From an uncultured Gallionellaceae bacterium (lineage in GTDB: Bacteria; Pseudomonadota; Gammaproteobacteria; Burkholderiales; Gallionellaceae), in NCBI GenBank assembly GCA_903847155.1, contig CAINCU010000015.1, forward strand, positions 62,001 to 126,000: a DNA stretch of 64,000 bases, given 5' to 3'. Every line of letters begins with the position of its first letter. Position 1 is the stretch's first letter. This document shows, one piece after another, positions 9,021 to 18,011 of this stretch. The notes beneath the pieces were generated by a model. The model searched no databases, was not told the DNA's origin, and worked only from the letters and a program-made list of their open reading frames with translations. The position numbers were made by a program, and so were the translations under genes.

Positions 9021-11441
9021 TCAGCGCAAATGCCACAATCCGCTCTTCGGGTGTTCGGTTACCTGACAGGCACGACGGAAGGCCAGCAAGGTTCTCTGCG
9101 CATATCCCAATACGCTGTCGTGCGGATAATTGCCTGCATCGTCAGCCTCACCGGCGGGCATGCCGGTGAGCAACTCGATGCCATCGCTCACCTGTTCCGC
9201 CGTGTAAACATGGAATAAACCCTGCTCCACCGCCTCGACCACATTGCGCGCCAACATCAGGTGGCGGCGGTTGCGCTGCGGGATCAGCACGCCATGGCTG
9301 CCGTCCAGCCCCGCTTGAACGCAGACGCGGAAGTAACCCTCGATCTTTTCGTTGAGGCCACCCACCGGCAACACAATGCCATGCTGATTGACCGCGCCAG
9401 TCACCGCAATGCCCTGCTTGAGCGGCACGCCGGACAGCGACGAGAGCAACGCATACAGCTCGGCACAGGAAGCCGAGTCGCCCTCCACACCGTGATATTC
9501 CTGTTCGAACACGATTGAAGCGTTGAACGCCAGCGGCGTGTTATGGACGAACAAGCCGGACAGGTAGTTATGCAAAATGAACACGCCCTTGTCGTGGATG
9601 GGCCCGGACATTTCCACTTCGCGCTCGATGTTGACCAGACCGTCCTCTCCGGCATAGGTGCGCGCGGTGACATGCACCGGAAAACCGAAACGGAAATCGC
9701 CCATATCCATCTGCGTCAGACCGTTGAGCTGCCCGACTTTTTCGCCCTGCACATCAATCAGCAAATCGCCCTCGGCGAAAGCTTCCTGCAAGCGCTGTTC
9801 CGGGTAATCGTGGCGCTGGATATACGCGCTCAGTGCCTCCTCCACATCCGCCGCCTCGACCAGACGCGCGCCGCGCTTGCGGCATAACGCGGCGCTTTCC
9901 ATCGCCAGCGCCTCTGTGCGCGCCAGCACCGCGCTTTGCCGCGACTGGTCATCCACTTCGCGGTGGCTATCCTCCAGCAGGCGCGCCACCGCCGCCGCAG
10001 TGAAATGCGCCAACCCCTGCTGCTGGCAGGTGTGCGCCACGAAGATCGCCATCGCGCGACGCGTCTCGGCGTTTGCGGTAAAACTTTCGGCGAAGTCCAC
10101 CTTGACGCTGAAGTGGCGCGCGAATTCCGGGTCTTCTTCCTGCAACTGGTAATACTGTTCGCGCGAACCGATCAACACGATTTTGACATCCACATCCACC
10201 GCCTCGGGTTCCAGCGAAACCGTGGCGATGGCCGTGAACGCCGTGCCCGGCTCCTCGATCTGCAACCTGCCGCTGCGCAACAAGCGCCGCAATTTTTCCC
10301 ACACCAGACCATCGACCAGCAAGTCGCGCAGATGCAACATCAGGAAACCGCCGTGCGCCTTGTGCAAACTGCCGCCACGGATGCGCGAAAAATCCGTCAC
10401 CAGCACATCGTTCTCCGACTGGTATTCGATGCTGCCGAACAGTAAACGGAACAACGGGTTGTCTTCGACGATTACCGGTGCGCCAGTCAAGCCGTCGTTA
10501 TCCACGATCAGGTTGACGCGGTAGCGCGACAGCACCTTGCCCAGCGCTTCCTCACGAATATCGTCCTCGCTGTCCAGCACCTCGAACATTTCCAGATGGT
10601 CGAGCACATCACGCTCGACCCGCTCCAGGTAAGCGCCGAGCTTGATCGTATCCTTGACCTGCTTCTTTAAACCGGCGCGTATCTGCTGCAATTCATGCTC
10701 CAGCAGCGGCTTCACCACTTGCCTGCGCAATGCAGCCAGCGCCTCATCCTTCACGCGCTCCATCGCGGCGGTTTTCTCAAAATAGCGGCTAATCTCCGCA
10801 CGCAGTTCCTGTTCGGCCTGATCGATTGCGGTGCGTCGCTCCTTGGGCAAGGCCAGCACTTCCTCTTCGGTCAGCGTGTGGCCTTTTTCATTGCGGTAAG
10901 TAAATACCAAGTGTCCGCTTTCGCGGTGCAGCGTGAACTTGCGCACCTCGGCAAAGACATCCAGTACGGCATAAACCTTGGCTTCTTCCGTCTTGTAGTT
11001 TTTTTCGAGGCGTTCGCTTTCGACCTTGAATTCCTGACTGTCCAGACGCTGCGGAATGGCTGTCTGCAACGACTTTGTCATTTGCGCCATGAACTGGCGC
11101 AGCAAGCGCCCCTGTCCGGCAGGCAGGCGCAACGCAAGCGGCCTTTCCGGTGCGTCGAAGTTATGCAGATAGCACAAGTCAGGCGGCACCGGCCTGCCCA
11201 CCGCTGCATCCTGCATGGCGCGCTTGAGCAATGAAGAACGTCCGCTGCCGACTTCGCCCAGCACGAACAGGCTGTAATCGGCTTGCTCCATGGCAAGCCC
11301 GAAGCGCGCTGCTTTTTCCGCACGCTCCTGACCGATCCACGGCAAAGGAAACTCCAGCATCTCGGAGGTGTCGGCGAAGCCGAGGGTTGCCGGATCGAAG
11401 GTGAGGCGAAGTTCAGCGGGAGTCAGAGTCAAGATTGGCAT
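9021..11441 (-). CDS. Lon-related ATP-dependent protease (AAA_32 plus S16)
   Basis: An 806-residue cytoplasmic protease related to Lon but with an AAA module of the AAA_32 type. Walker A is GEVGSGRSS at residues 62-70. The long central region includes a helical insertion (residues ~150-280). The C-terminal S16 domain carries the Ser-Lys dyad: Ser656 in GDSAS and Lys699 in GGLNEK. Substrates are unknown. The N-terminus lacks the LAN domain of true Lon. No strong ribosome site is seen, so the start is chosen by length. It is convergent with the HPF-like gene and probably serves proteostasis with the neighbouring chaperones. Confidence 0.93.
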   Translation of the reverse strand: MPILTLTPAELRLTFDPATLGFADTSEMLEFPLPWIGQERAEKAARFGLAMEQADYSLFVLGEVGSGRSSLLKRAMQDAAVGRPVPPDLCYLHNFDAPERPLALRLPAGQGRLLRQFMAQMTKSLQTAIPQRLDSQEFKVESERLEKNYKTEEAKVYAVLDVFAEVRKFTLHRESGHLVFTYRNEKGHTLTEEEVLALPKERRTAIDQAEQELRAEISRYFEKTAAMERVKDEALAALRRQVVKPLLEHELQQIRAGLKKQVKDTIKLGAYLERVERDVLDHLEMFEVLDSEDDIREEALGKVLSRYRVNLIVDNDGLTGAPVIVEDNPLFRLLFGSIEYQSENDVLVTDFSRIRGGSLHKAHGGFLMLHLRDLLVDGLVWEKLRRLLRSGRLQIEEPGTAFTAIATVSLEPEAVDVDVKIVLIGSREQYYQLQEEDPEFARHFSVKVDFAESFTANAETRRAMAIFVAHTCQQQGLAHFTAAAVARLLEDSHREVDDQSRQSAVLARTEALAMESAALCRKRGARLVEAADVEEALSAYIQRHDYPEQRLQEAFAEGDLLIDVQGEKVGQLNGLTQMDMGDFRFGFPVHVTARTYAGEDGLVNIEREVEMSGPIHDKGVFILHNYLSGLFVHNTPLAFNASIVFEQEYHGVEGDSASCAELYALLSSLSGVPLKQGIAVTGAVNQHGIVLPVGGLNEKIEGYFRVCVQAGLDGSHGVLIPQRNRRHLMLARNVVEAVEQGLFHVYTAEQVSDGIELLTGMPAGEADDAGNYPHDSVLGYAQRTLLAFRRACQVTEHPKSGLWHLR

Positions 11442-11558
11442 TTGGAAAATTTTTCAGGATCGGGATTGCGCAGCGCAGCGGATTTTGTGGATGGAATTAA
11501 ACGCTTTATGTCGTGCTGCGGCAACCGTCATCTGCCAGAACCAGAACATCGACATCAT

Positions 11559-11632
11559 GGAGATGCCCGTCAATAGGCGTTCTACATGATTCACTTGATG
11601 AAGATGGCCGTATTTACTGGCTTGCGAGCAAG
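11559..11632 (+). repeat. Copy a of 74-bp two-hairpin intergenic repeat
   Basis: Full copy in the 205-bp gap between tldD and the Lon-like gene, oriented opposite to both. The core GCCCGTCAATAGGCG lies at 11565-11579 and CCGTATTTACTGGCTTGC at 11608-11625. Aligns without gaps to the copy at 58405-58478 (opposite strand). Arms pair as AGA/TCT and GCC/GGC, and a second hairpin CTTGC/GCAAG closes the 3' end. Confidence 0.85.
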
Positions 11633-11646
11633 TTGCAAATCCAATA

Positions 11647-13086
11647 TTACGCCGTGCCGCCCACCGTCAAGCCGTCGATGCGCACCGTCGGTTGACCCAC
11701 GCCGACCGGCACGCTTTGCCCTTCCTTGCCGCAAGTACCGACACCAGGATCGAGCATCAGATCGTTGCCGACCATGCTCACGCGCATCAGCGCTTCGGGG
11801 CCGTTGCCGATGAGGGTGGCGCCTTTCACCGGGTAGGTGATTTTGCCGTTTTCGATCATGTAAGCTTCGGTGGTGGAGAACACGAATTTGCCGCTGGTGA
11901 TGTCCACCTGTCCGCCGCCGAAGTTGGCGGCATACAAACCGTGCTTGACCGAGGCGATGATCTCGTCGCGCGTCTTGTCGCCGTTCATCATCATGGTGTT
12001 GGTCATGCGCGGGATGGGCAGGTGGGCGAACGATTCGCGCCGCGCATTGCCTGTCACCGCCACGCCCATCAGACGCGCGTTCAGTGTGTCTTGCAGGTAA
12101 CCGCGCAAGATGCCGTCTTCGATCAGCACGGTGCGCTGCGTGGGGTTGCCTTCGTCGTCCATATTGAGCGAGCCGCGCCGGTCTTTGATGGTGCCGTCAT
12201 CGACCACGGTCACGCCTTTGGCCGCGACTTGTTCGCCGACGCGGCCGGAGAAGGCCGAACTACCTTTGCGATTGAAGTCGCCTTCCAGTCCGTGTCCCAC
12301 TGCTTCATGCAGCAGGATGCCGGGCCAGCCGCTGCCCAGCACCACGGTCATATTACCCGCCGGAGCGGGGCGTGCTTCCAGCGCCACGCTGGCCTGATGC
12401 ACGGCTTCCTTGGCATAGCGCTGCAAAATCTCTTCGCTGAAATAGTCGTAACCGAACCGTCCGCCGCCGCCCGCCGAGCCTTGCTCGCGTCTACCGTTGC
12501 CTTCCATGATTACTTGCAGCGACAGGCGCACCAATGGGCGGATGTCGGCATTGAGCAAACCATCGCTGCGCGCCACCAGCACCACGTCATATTCGCCCGC
12601 CAGACTCGCCATCACTTGCGTGACGCGCGGATCGAGGGCGCGCGCGATGCGTTCCAGACGTTCCAGCAGCGCGACTTTTTCTTCAGCTTTCAGCGTGGCG
12701 ATAGGATCGTGCGGCAGATACAGATCGCTGGTTCTGCCCGCTTTCAGCAGCGGAGCGTGTTGTTTTCCGCCCTGGCGCGCGATGGCGCGTGTGGCTTGCG
12801 CGGCGCTTTCCAGCGCATTCAAACTGATGTCGTCGGAATAGGCGAAGGCGGTCTTCTCGCCGCTCACCGCGCGCACGCCGACACCCTGGTCGATGCTGAA
12901 GCTGCCGGATTTGACGATGCCTTCTTCCAGCGACCAACTCTCGGCGCGGCTATATTGAAAATACAGGTCGGCATAATCCAGACGGTGCGTCATCATCTTG
13001 CCGAACACTTGCTGTAATTGCTGCGCGCTCAGACCGTGCGCGGTGAGCAGCGCCTGTTGTGCCAACTGCATGGAAGTTTTGTTCAT
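11647..13086 (-). CDS. tldD: Metalloprotease TldD
   Basis: A 479-residue zinc metalloprotease that acts with TldE/PmbA in peptide maturation such as microcin B17 and CcdA degradation in E. coli. The HEAVGH zinc motif is present about residue 250, inside [18 protein letters not shown], and the C-terminal GLTVGG end is canonical. The start at 13086 lies inside an ATGA overlap with the nitrilase gene, which excludes an earlier start and shows an operon yhdP-nitrilase-tldD. The pmbA partner is not in the window. Confidence 0.96.
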   Translation of the reverse strand: MNKTSMQLAQQALLTAHGLSAQQLQQVFGKMMTHRLDYADLYFQYSRAESWSLEEGIVKSGSFSIDQGVGVRAVSGEKTAFAYSDDISLNALESAAQATRAIARQGGKQHAPLLKAGRTSDLYLPHDPIATLKAEEKVALLERLERIARALDPRVTQVMASLAGEYDVVLVARSDGLLNADIRPLVRLSLQVIMEGNGRREQGSAGGGGRFGYDYFSEEILQRYAKEAVHQASVALEARPAPAGNMTVVLGSGWPGILLHEAVGHGLEGDFNRKGSSAFSGRVGEQVAAKGVTVVDDGTIKDRRGSLNMDDEGNPTQRTVLIEDGILRGYLQDTLNARLMGVAVTGNARRESFAHLPIPRMTNTMMMNGDKTRDEIIASVKHGLYAANFGGGQVDITSGKFVFSTTEAYMIENGKITYPVKGATLIGNGPEALMRVSMVGNDLMLDPGVGTCGKEGQSVPVGVGQPTVRIDGLTVGGTA

Positions 13087-13949
13087 GCCTTGTCCACATT
13101 GTCGCAAGACAATATGCGGTGCGACAGCGCGGGCAGACTATTGCGCAGGCTGGCTTGATATTTCATATCCACATCGGCCATGACCACGCCGGAACCGCGT
13201 TGCAATTCATCCACGATGCGACCCCACGGATCGACGATCATGGTGTGACCGTGCGTTTCACGCCCGCTCACGTGGTAGCCGCCCTGTGCAGCAGCGATGA
13301 CGTAGGACAGATTTTCGATGGCGCGTGCGCGCACCAGCGGCTTCCAGTGCACCTTGCCGGTAGTGGCGGTGAACGCCGAGGGCAGCACGATGATGTTCAC
13401 ATCCTGCATGGCGCGGAATATCTCGGGGAAGCGCAGGTCGTAACACACCGCCAGACCGATACGCCCGAACGGGCTATCAACCACTACCACTTTATCGCCC
13501 GCTTCGATGGTGCTGGCTTCGTTGTAATGCTCGCTGCCCAGCGTCAGGCTGAACAAATGGATCTTGTCGTAGCGCGCGACCTGCTTGCCCTGTTCATCGA
13601 ACACCAGCAGGCTGTTGCGCACTTTGTCCGGCGTGCTGGCCGCCAGCGGGATGGAACCCATCAGCCATATCCGGTGCATGCGCGCCATCTCGCTCATGAA
13701 ACTCTGGATCGTGCCTTGCCCCGCTTGCTCGCGCACTTTGACCATATCCTGATTCTTCATGCCCATAATGGCAAAGAATTCCGGCAGCACCACCAGCTTG
13801 GCACCCTGCGCTGCCGCATCCGCGATCAGGCGTCGCGCCTCATGCAGATTGCCCTCAACGTTAGGGCCGGAGGCCATCTGGATCGCTGCCACCTTGAAGT
13901 TATTGAGCTTGGGGCCGCTGTATGTTTGCGCGTTTTCGAGTGAAGGCAT
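13083..13949 (-). CDS. Nitrilase-superfamily amidohydrolase (YbeM/Nit2-like)
   Basis: A 288-residue carbon-nitrogen hydrolase. The catalytic Glu-Lys-Cys triad reads E57 (VLPEFFA), K129 (RYDKIHLF) and C169 ([10 protein letters not shown]). Related enzymes repair deaminated glutathione or hydrolyse omega-amides; the substrate here is not defined by sequence. It is sandwiched between yhdP (57 bp upstream) and tldD (4-bp overlap), a conserved betaproteobacterial order. Confidence 0.92.
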   Translation of the reverse strand: MPSLENAQTYSGPKLNNFKVAAIQMASGPNVEGNLHEARRLIADAAAQGAKLVVLPEFFAIMGMKNQDMVKVREQAGQGTIQSFMSEMARMHRIWLMGSIPLAASTPDKVRNSLLVFDEQGKQVARYDKIHLFSLTLGSEHYNEASTIEAGDKVVVVDSPFGRIGLAVCYDLRFPEIFRAMQDVNIIVLPSAFTATTGKVHWKPLVRARAIENLSYVIAAAQGGYHVSGRETHGHTMIVDPWGRIVDELQRGSGVVMADVDMKYQASLRNSLPALSHRILSCDNVDKA

Positions 13950-14006
13950 GATTCGTGGACTTTCCAGGTTTCGGTTATTCGGACATTACATTCGTTTGCT
14001 GCAAAT

Positions 14007-17000
14007 TTATTCGCCAGCGGCAGCATTGATCGGCGCGGGTTGGGTTCGACCGACCTTCTCCACATTGGGGTCTGACCAACTTCCGCTGACATTGTATTCA
14101 AACGACACCAGCTTATCGAGCGGATTACTCAATATTTTATTGGCCAGCAACACACCCACCCCAACCGCCGGTCCTGCGGCAAACGACAGCAAGGATATGT
14201 TATCCCCGATGGCGGGCAACACGCGCACCTTGAGTTGTTGCGTTTCGCGCTCCAGATCGACTTGCCCTTTCAGGGTGATCTTGGCGGCGGCTCCGCTCAT
14301 TTTAAAATCGGCGTTCTTGATCAAGCCATGTTCGATCATGGCATCGCCCTCGATGCTGTCGAATTCAAAGCCCGGACTCAGCACATCGGTAAAGTCCAGC
14401 GAGATACGCTTGGGCAATGATTGCAGACTCAACACCCCGAGCAATTTGGCCGCACCCGGATTGACTTGCAGGAACCTTCCCTTGCCGGTTTTCAGGTGCA
14501 AACTACCATCCAGACTGCCGTAATTGAATTCATCCGGCGCACCGTTCCATTCCAGAGCACATTCCAACGTACCGCTGCCGTCCCTGAGGCTTTCCGGATA
14601 GCCGGAGCGTGCCAAAATTTTGCCTGCGTCAGAGATCTCGATTTTCGTTTGCAGCTGTGTCTGCTGCGGAGCAGTACTCCATTTTCCCGTAGCGCTGAAC
14701 ACACCGTCCGGGTTGGTCAGCAGAAATTTCTTCAGCAATACATCGCCGTCCTCGCTGCTGATCAGCATCGCCAAACTGCCTAATTGACGGCCTTTCCAGC
14801 TTAGTTTGTCTATCGACACATCAAACGTGGGAAGCGACAATCTGGCAGCTGTATTTTTAATCACCGCAACCGGAGTCGCTTGCGGCTGCGTCATTTCATC
14901 TGTCCCTGCACCCAGCATTGCGTTCTTCAGCCGTACCAATAGCCGACCTTCGTTTTGCGGTTGCCAGATCAAATCGCCATTCAATTCTGGCGAAGACAAT
15001 CTGGTGCTGATCAAACCATTGCGCCCGCTGCCGCGTATGTTCAGCTGATGTACGGCGTTGCCGTAGCCATATAGTTTATCCACCGTCACATTGATCCCGG
15101 CGATGTTGGGCAAAACACCTTCCCCGCCCGGCAAATCAGACCAGCCGCTCCAACCTTCCAAGGCAAATTTCGGCAATTCGCCCACCAGTAAAATACCATC
15201 GGTGCTCGGCTTGGCCTCGGCCTTGCCGAACAGGATGCTGCCGCGCTTGATATTCCATTTTCCTTGCGCAGAAGCGACACGAGCTAGTTCTGCACGGAAC
15301 AAATCCCCATATTGCAACTTGAACTGATCCTGACGCGAAGTGATGTCCTGCTGCTCGAAGCGCAGCGGCACTCGCTCTGTTGCCGCCTTGGTGAACGGCT
15401 GCGGCAGAGTCGATTGCAGGCCTTGCAGATCGGAAGTCACCAGCACATCCGCTATTTTATTTTTCACTTTAACCTGTGCAGTCCAATCAGCCTTTCCGTG
15501 CAAACGCCGCAGCAAGGGATAAGTGTAATTGGCCGGCAGGTTGTCGGCATTCAATTTGCCGGAAGCTTGGGTGAGCAAGGTATCGCCTTCGCTGCGCAGG
15601 GAAATGCTCGCCGGGCCGCCCAGAACCCGCGCTTTAAGATCGGTCGCTTGCAAAGTATCGTTGGTGAACGACAGCGTGCCGCTGGCATTACTCAGGAGCG
15701 GTACTTGTTTGGCGAGATTGACTTCGTTGTTGAAAAACTGGTAGCTGCCAACCACTTTGGCCGGGGCTGTGCCGCTTAACGGAACATCGAGATGCAGTTT
15801 CAAAAGACCATCGCCGCTTGCTTGGATGTCGTCGGTATAACCGTCCAGATAACCGCGCACCGGGCTGTGGCGGATGTAATCCAGACAGTGTTGCGTGGCA
15901 TCCGCCGCTTCGCCGTTGACCTGCAGCACCAATTCCTTGGCCAGAGTATCCGGCAGCAACACCCTTACATTCTGCAAGGCGGCCCCCGACGTTATCGCCG
16001 ATGGCGCGCGCACTTCCAGCAGCCTGCCCTGAATCAGCAGATTCGCCGCCGCGTGCTCGATACGCGGCCATCCCGGATCGAACTCGATAGCGACATTGTG
16101 GGCTTGCGCTTCCAGTTTGAACAGCCCTTGTTTACTGTCCGGGAAGGGAAAGTTGCGCAGATCGCCGCGCACGCGCATCCTGAATGAACTCGCCATACCG
16201 TCCTGCAAACCCGTTTGCAACCAGTGATAAGTCGCGTCATTAAAGGCATGCATGGGAATATAACGCGCGGCATGGTTCACCGAAGCGCGCGACAAATCGA
16301 TGGTAATGTCCGCCACGCCGGGACCGTCATCAGTCTGATAATTGCCGAAAATCGTCCCGTCCAGATCGACGTTGCGCACTTGCGCATTATTCAATTTCAG
16401 ATCCCATCCTTGCCCGCTACGCTGCCAGTCCAGTTTCCCCGAGAAATGATCAAACTGCAACGGTTCCGCCAAGAAATCCGGTGCCTGCACATTCAGGTCG
16501 CGACTATCCAGACGTAATGCGCCATTGCTATCGCCGCCATCCACCTCGCCGCTCAAGCCGGAAAAACCGGGTTGGCTTCCCACTTGCTTCAGACCGACCC
16601 GCTCGAACCGCGCATGTACTTGATAGCGCGCCAGGTGCTCCGTATCGCCCTGCCAGCTTGCCTGAAGGTTGCTCACCCGGCCCTGTGGAGACAACTCCAG
16701 CAATCGTTTTTTAGTGTTGCCCGCAACCGGAAAATATTGCAGCAAGGTGTTGATATCAGCTAGTTCAATGGCATTCGCCTTGATCTCGCCGGATGCGGAG
16801 CGGTAACTTTGCCTAGGAGAAATGCGCAGCAACAAATCCGTCGGCTGGAGTTCCAACCCGTCGTGTATATGCAATGCCAAGCGTCGCGCGGACACTTCAA
16901 AACCTTCATCCGACTGCCACCAGCCGAAGCGACCGCGCAACCTGAGCATATCCAGTTGCGGCAAATCGGCGGCAAATTGTGCACGCACGTCATGCAAATC

Positions 17001-17876
17001 GACATCGGCATTCGCCCGTACGATCTGCCCTTGTTCTATCCCCAGCCAAACCCTTAACGCTCCCTGCCCACTCTTGAAAGCATCGGGCAGGTTGAGCCAC
17101 TTGTTCCAAGCCAATGCATCCATGCGGCCGAGTTGCACAAACGCCTCGCCGCGCCAGTTTTTCAGTTTGGTAAAGCTGGCACCATGTAGATCGCCGCGCA
17201 GGTCGATGCGCGAAGAAAGGCTGGCCGGAGGAGTAGCACGCACTGCAAAACGGTGATGATCGCCGCTATTTTCAATCACCATTTCAACCTGGTCAAAAGT
17301 GATCGTCGGCGCGTTGCGCATATCGTCCTGCCACACCACGCGACCGTCATGCACCACGATGCGCGATTGATGCAGCAACCAATCCAATCCCGCCTCATCC
17401 GATTGCATACCCGCCTGCTCGCCGGACAGCATCCCCGCCACATAGCGCCGCCCCTGCGCATCGCGGCGAATCAGCAGGTTAGGACTGTCCAGTTCAAGGC
17501 TGTTAAAACGCAACTCTCCGGTGAACAGCGTGGTCCAGGCGACGGTGTTGCGCAGTTGCGGAAATTCCAGTGCAGTCTGACCGCGTTCGTCGAGAATCTT
17601 CACGTCGGACAGCAGCAGGCGCGGACGCAAACCGTTCCAATCAGCCTCAATGTGAGCGATGGTCACCGGACGTCCGACGGCCATACTTGCCGCCGCCGTG
17701 ATGTCCTCATGATAACGTTCGACATCCGGCAACACCCAGTAGCGCAATGTCAGCATCACGCCGACACCCATCCCTGCTACCACCAGAACAAATAGCAGGG
17801 CGAGACGCAGCAGGCGCTTGATACCGCGCCGGGTGTGACGCAGCGCGGGTTTCAGCATGATGTCTGAATTCGACAA
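14007..17876 (-). CDS. yhdP: YhdP-family AsmA-like envelope protein
   Basis: A 1289-residue inner-membrane-anchored protein. A basic N-terminus (residues ~11-22) precedes one membrane segment at ~23-49 (LLRLALLFVLVVAGMG onwards), leaving a very large periplasmic region rich in beta-strand repeats. The family (DUF3971 and AsmA-like C-terminal domain) forms a bridge that helps move phospholipids between membranes. The length fits YhdP (about 1270). First gene of the yhdP-nitrilase-tldD operon and divergent from glnE. Confidence 0.93.
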   Translation of the reverse strand: MSNSDIMLKPALRHTRRGIKRLLRLALLFVLVVAGMGVGVMLTLRYWVLPDVERYHEDITAAASMAVGRPVTIAHIEADWNGLRPRLLLSDVKILDERGQTALEFPQLRNTVAWTTLFTGELRFNSLELDSPNLLIRRDAQGRRYVAGMLSGEQAGMQSDEAGLDWLLHQSRIVVHDGRVVWQDDMRNAPTITFDQVEMVIENSGDHHRFAVRATPPASLSSRIDLRGDLHGASFTKLKNWRGEAFVQLGRMDALAWNKWLNLPDAFKSGQGALRVWLGIEQGQIVRANADVDLHDVRAQFAADLPQLDMLRLRGRFGWWQSDEGFEVSARRLALHIHDGLELQPTDLLLRISPRQSYRSASGEIKANAIELADINTLLQYFPVAGNTKKRLLELSPQGRVSNLQASWQGDTEHLARYQVHARFERVGLKQVGSQPGFSGLSGEVDGGDSNGALRLDSRDLNVQAPDFLAEPLQFDHFSGKLDWQRSGQGWDLKLNNAQVRNVDLDGTIFGNYQTDDGPGVADITIDLSRASVNHAARYIPMHAFNDATYHWLQTGLQDGMASSFRMRVRGDLRNFPFPDSKQGLFKLEAQAHNVAIEFDPGWPRIEHAAANLLIQGRLLEVRAPSAITSGAALQNVRVLLPDTLAKELVLQVNGEAADATQHCLDYIRHSPVRGYLDGYTDDIQASGDGLLKLHLDVPLSGTAPAKVVGSYQFFNNEVNLAKQVPLLSNASGTLSFTNDTLQATDLKARVLGGPASISLRSEGDTLLTQASGKLNADNLPANYTYPLLRRLHGKADWTAQVKVKNKIADVLVTSDLQGLQSTLPQPFTKAATERVPLRFEQQDITSRQDQFKLQYGDLFRAELARVASAQGKWNIKRGSILFGKAEAKPSTDGILLVGELPKFALEGWSGWSDLPGGEGVLPNIAGINVTVDKLYGYGNAVHQLNIRGSGRNGLISTRLSSPELNGDLIWQPQNEGRLLVRLKNAMLGAGTDEMTQPQATPVAVIKNTAARLSLPTFDVSIDKLSWKGRQLGSLAMLISSEDGDVLLKKFLLTNPDGVFSATGKWSTAPQQTQLQTKIEISDAGKILARSGYPESLRDGSGTLECALEWNGAPDEFNYGSLDGSLHLKTGKGRFLQVNPGAAKLLGVLSLQSLPKRISLDFTDVLSPGFEFDSIEGDAMIEHGLIKNADFKMSGAAAKITLKGQVDLERETQQLKVRVLPAIGDNISLLSFAAGPAVGVGVLLANKILSNPLDKLVSFEYNVSGSWSDPNVEKVGRTQPAPINAAAGE

Positions 17877-17969
17877 AAATGAAGATGGAAAGACGGGCTA
17901 GCAGGCATGTAGAATCTATAAAAGTGACGCAAAGAGCAATTGCTCACATTTTATCCTAGAAAAAGAAAT

Positions 17970-18003
17970 GAGCCACAGATGAACTCGGATAAGCACACCA
18001 ATA
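17970..18003 (+). repeat. Degenerate CCACAGATGAAC-type repeat at glnE leader
   Basis: GAGCCACAGATGAACTCGGA then TAAGCACACC resembles the widespread interspersed repeat whose full form reads as ACCACAGATGAACACAGATAAAC. It overlaps the possible upstream ATG at 17979 of glnE, so that ATG may be repeat-derived. Identification is from memory of the pattern, not from a search. Confidence 0.45.
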
Positions 18004-18011
18004 AAAAACCT

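Noticed and set aside
11692-13017. Long plus-strand frame (441 codons) opposite tldD
   Set aside because: It is antisense to the well-supported tldD, with low-complexity His/Gln composition typical of a shadow frame.
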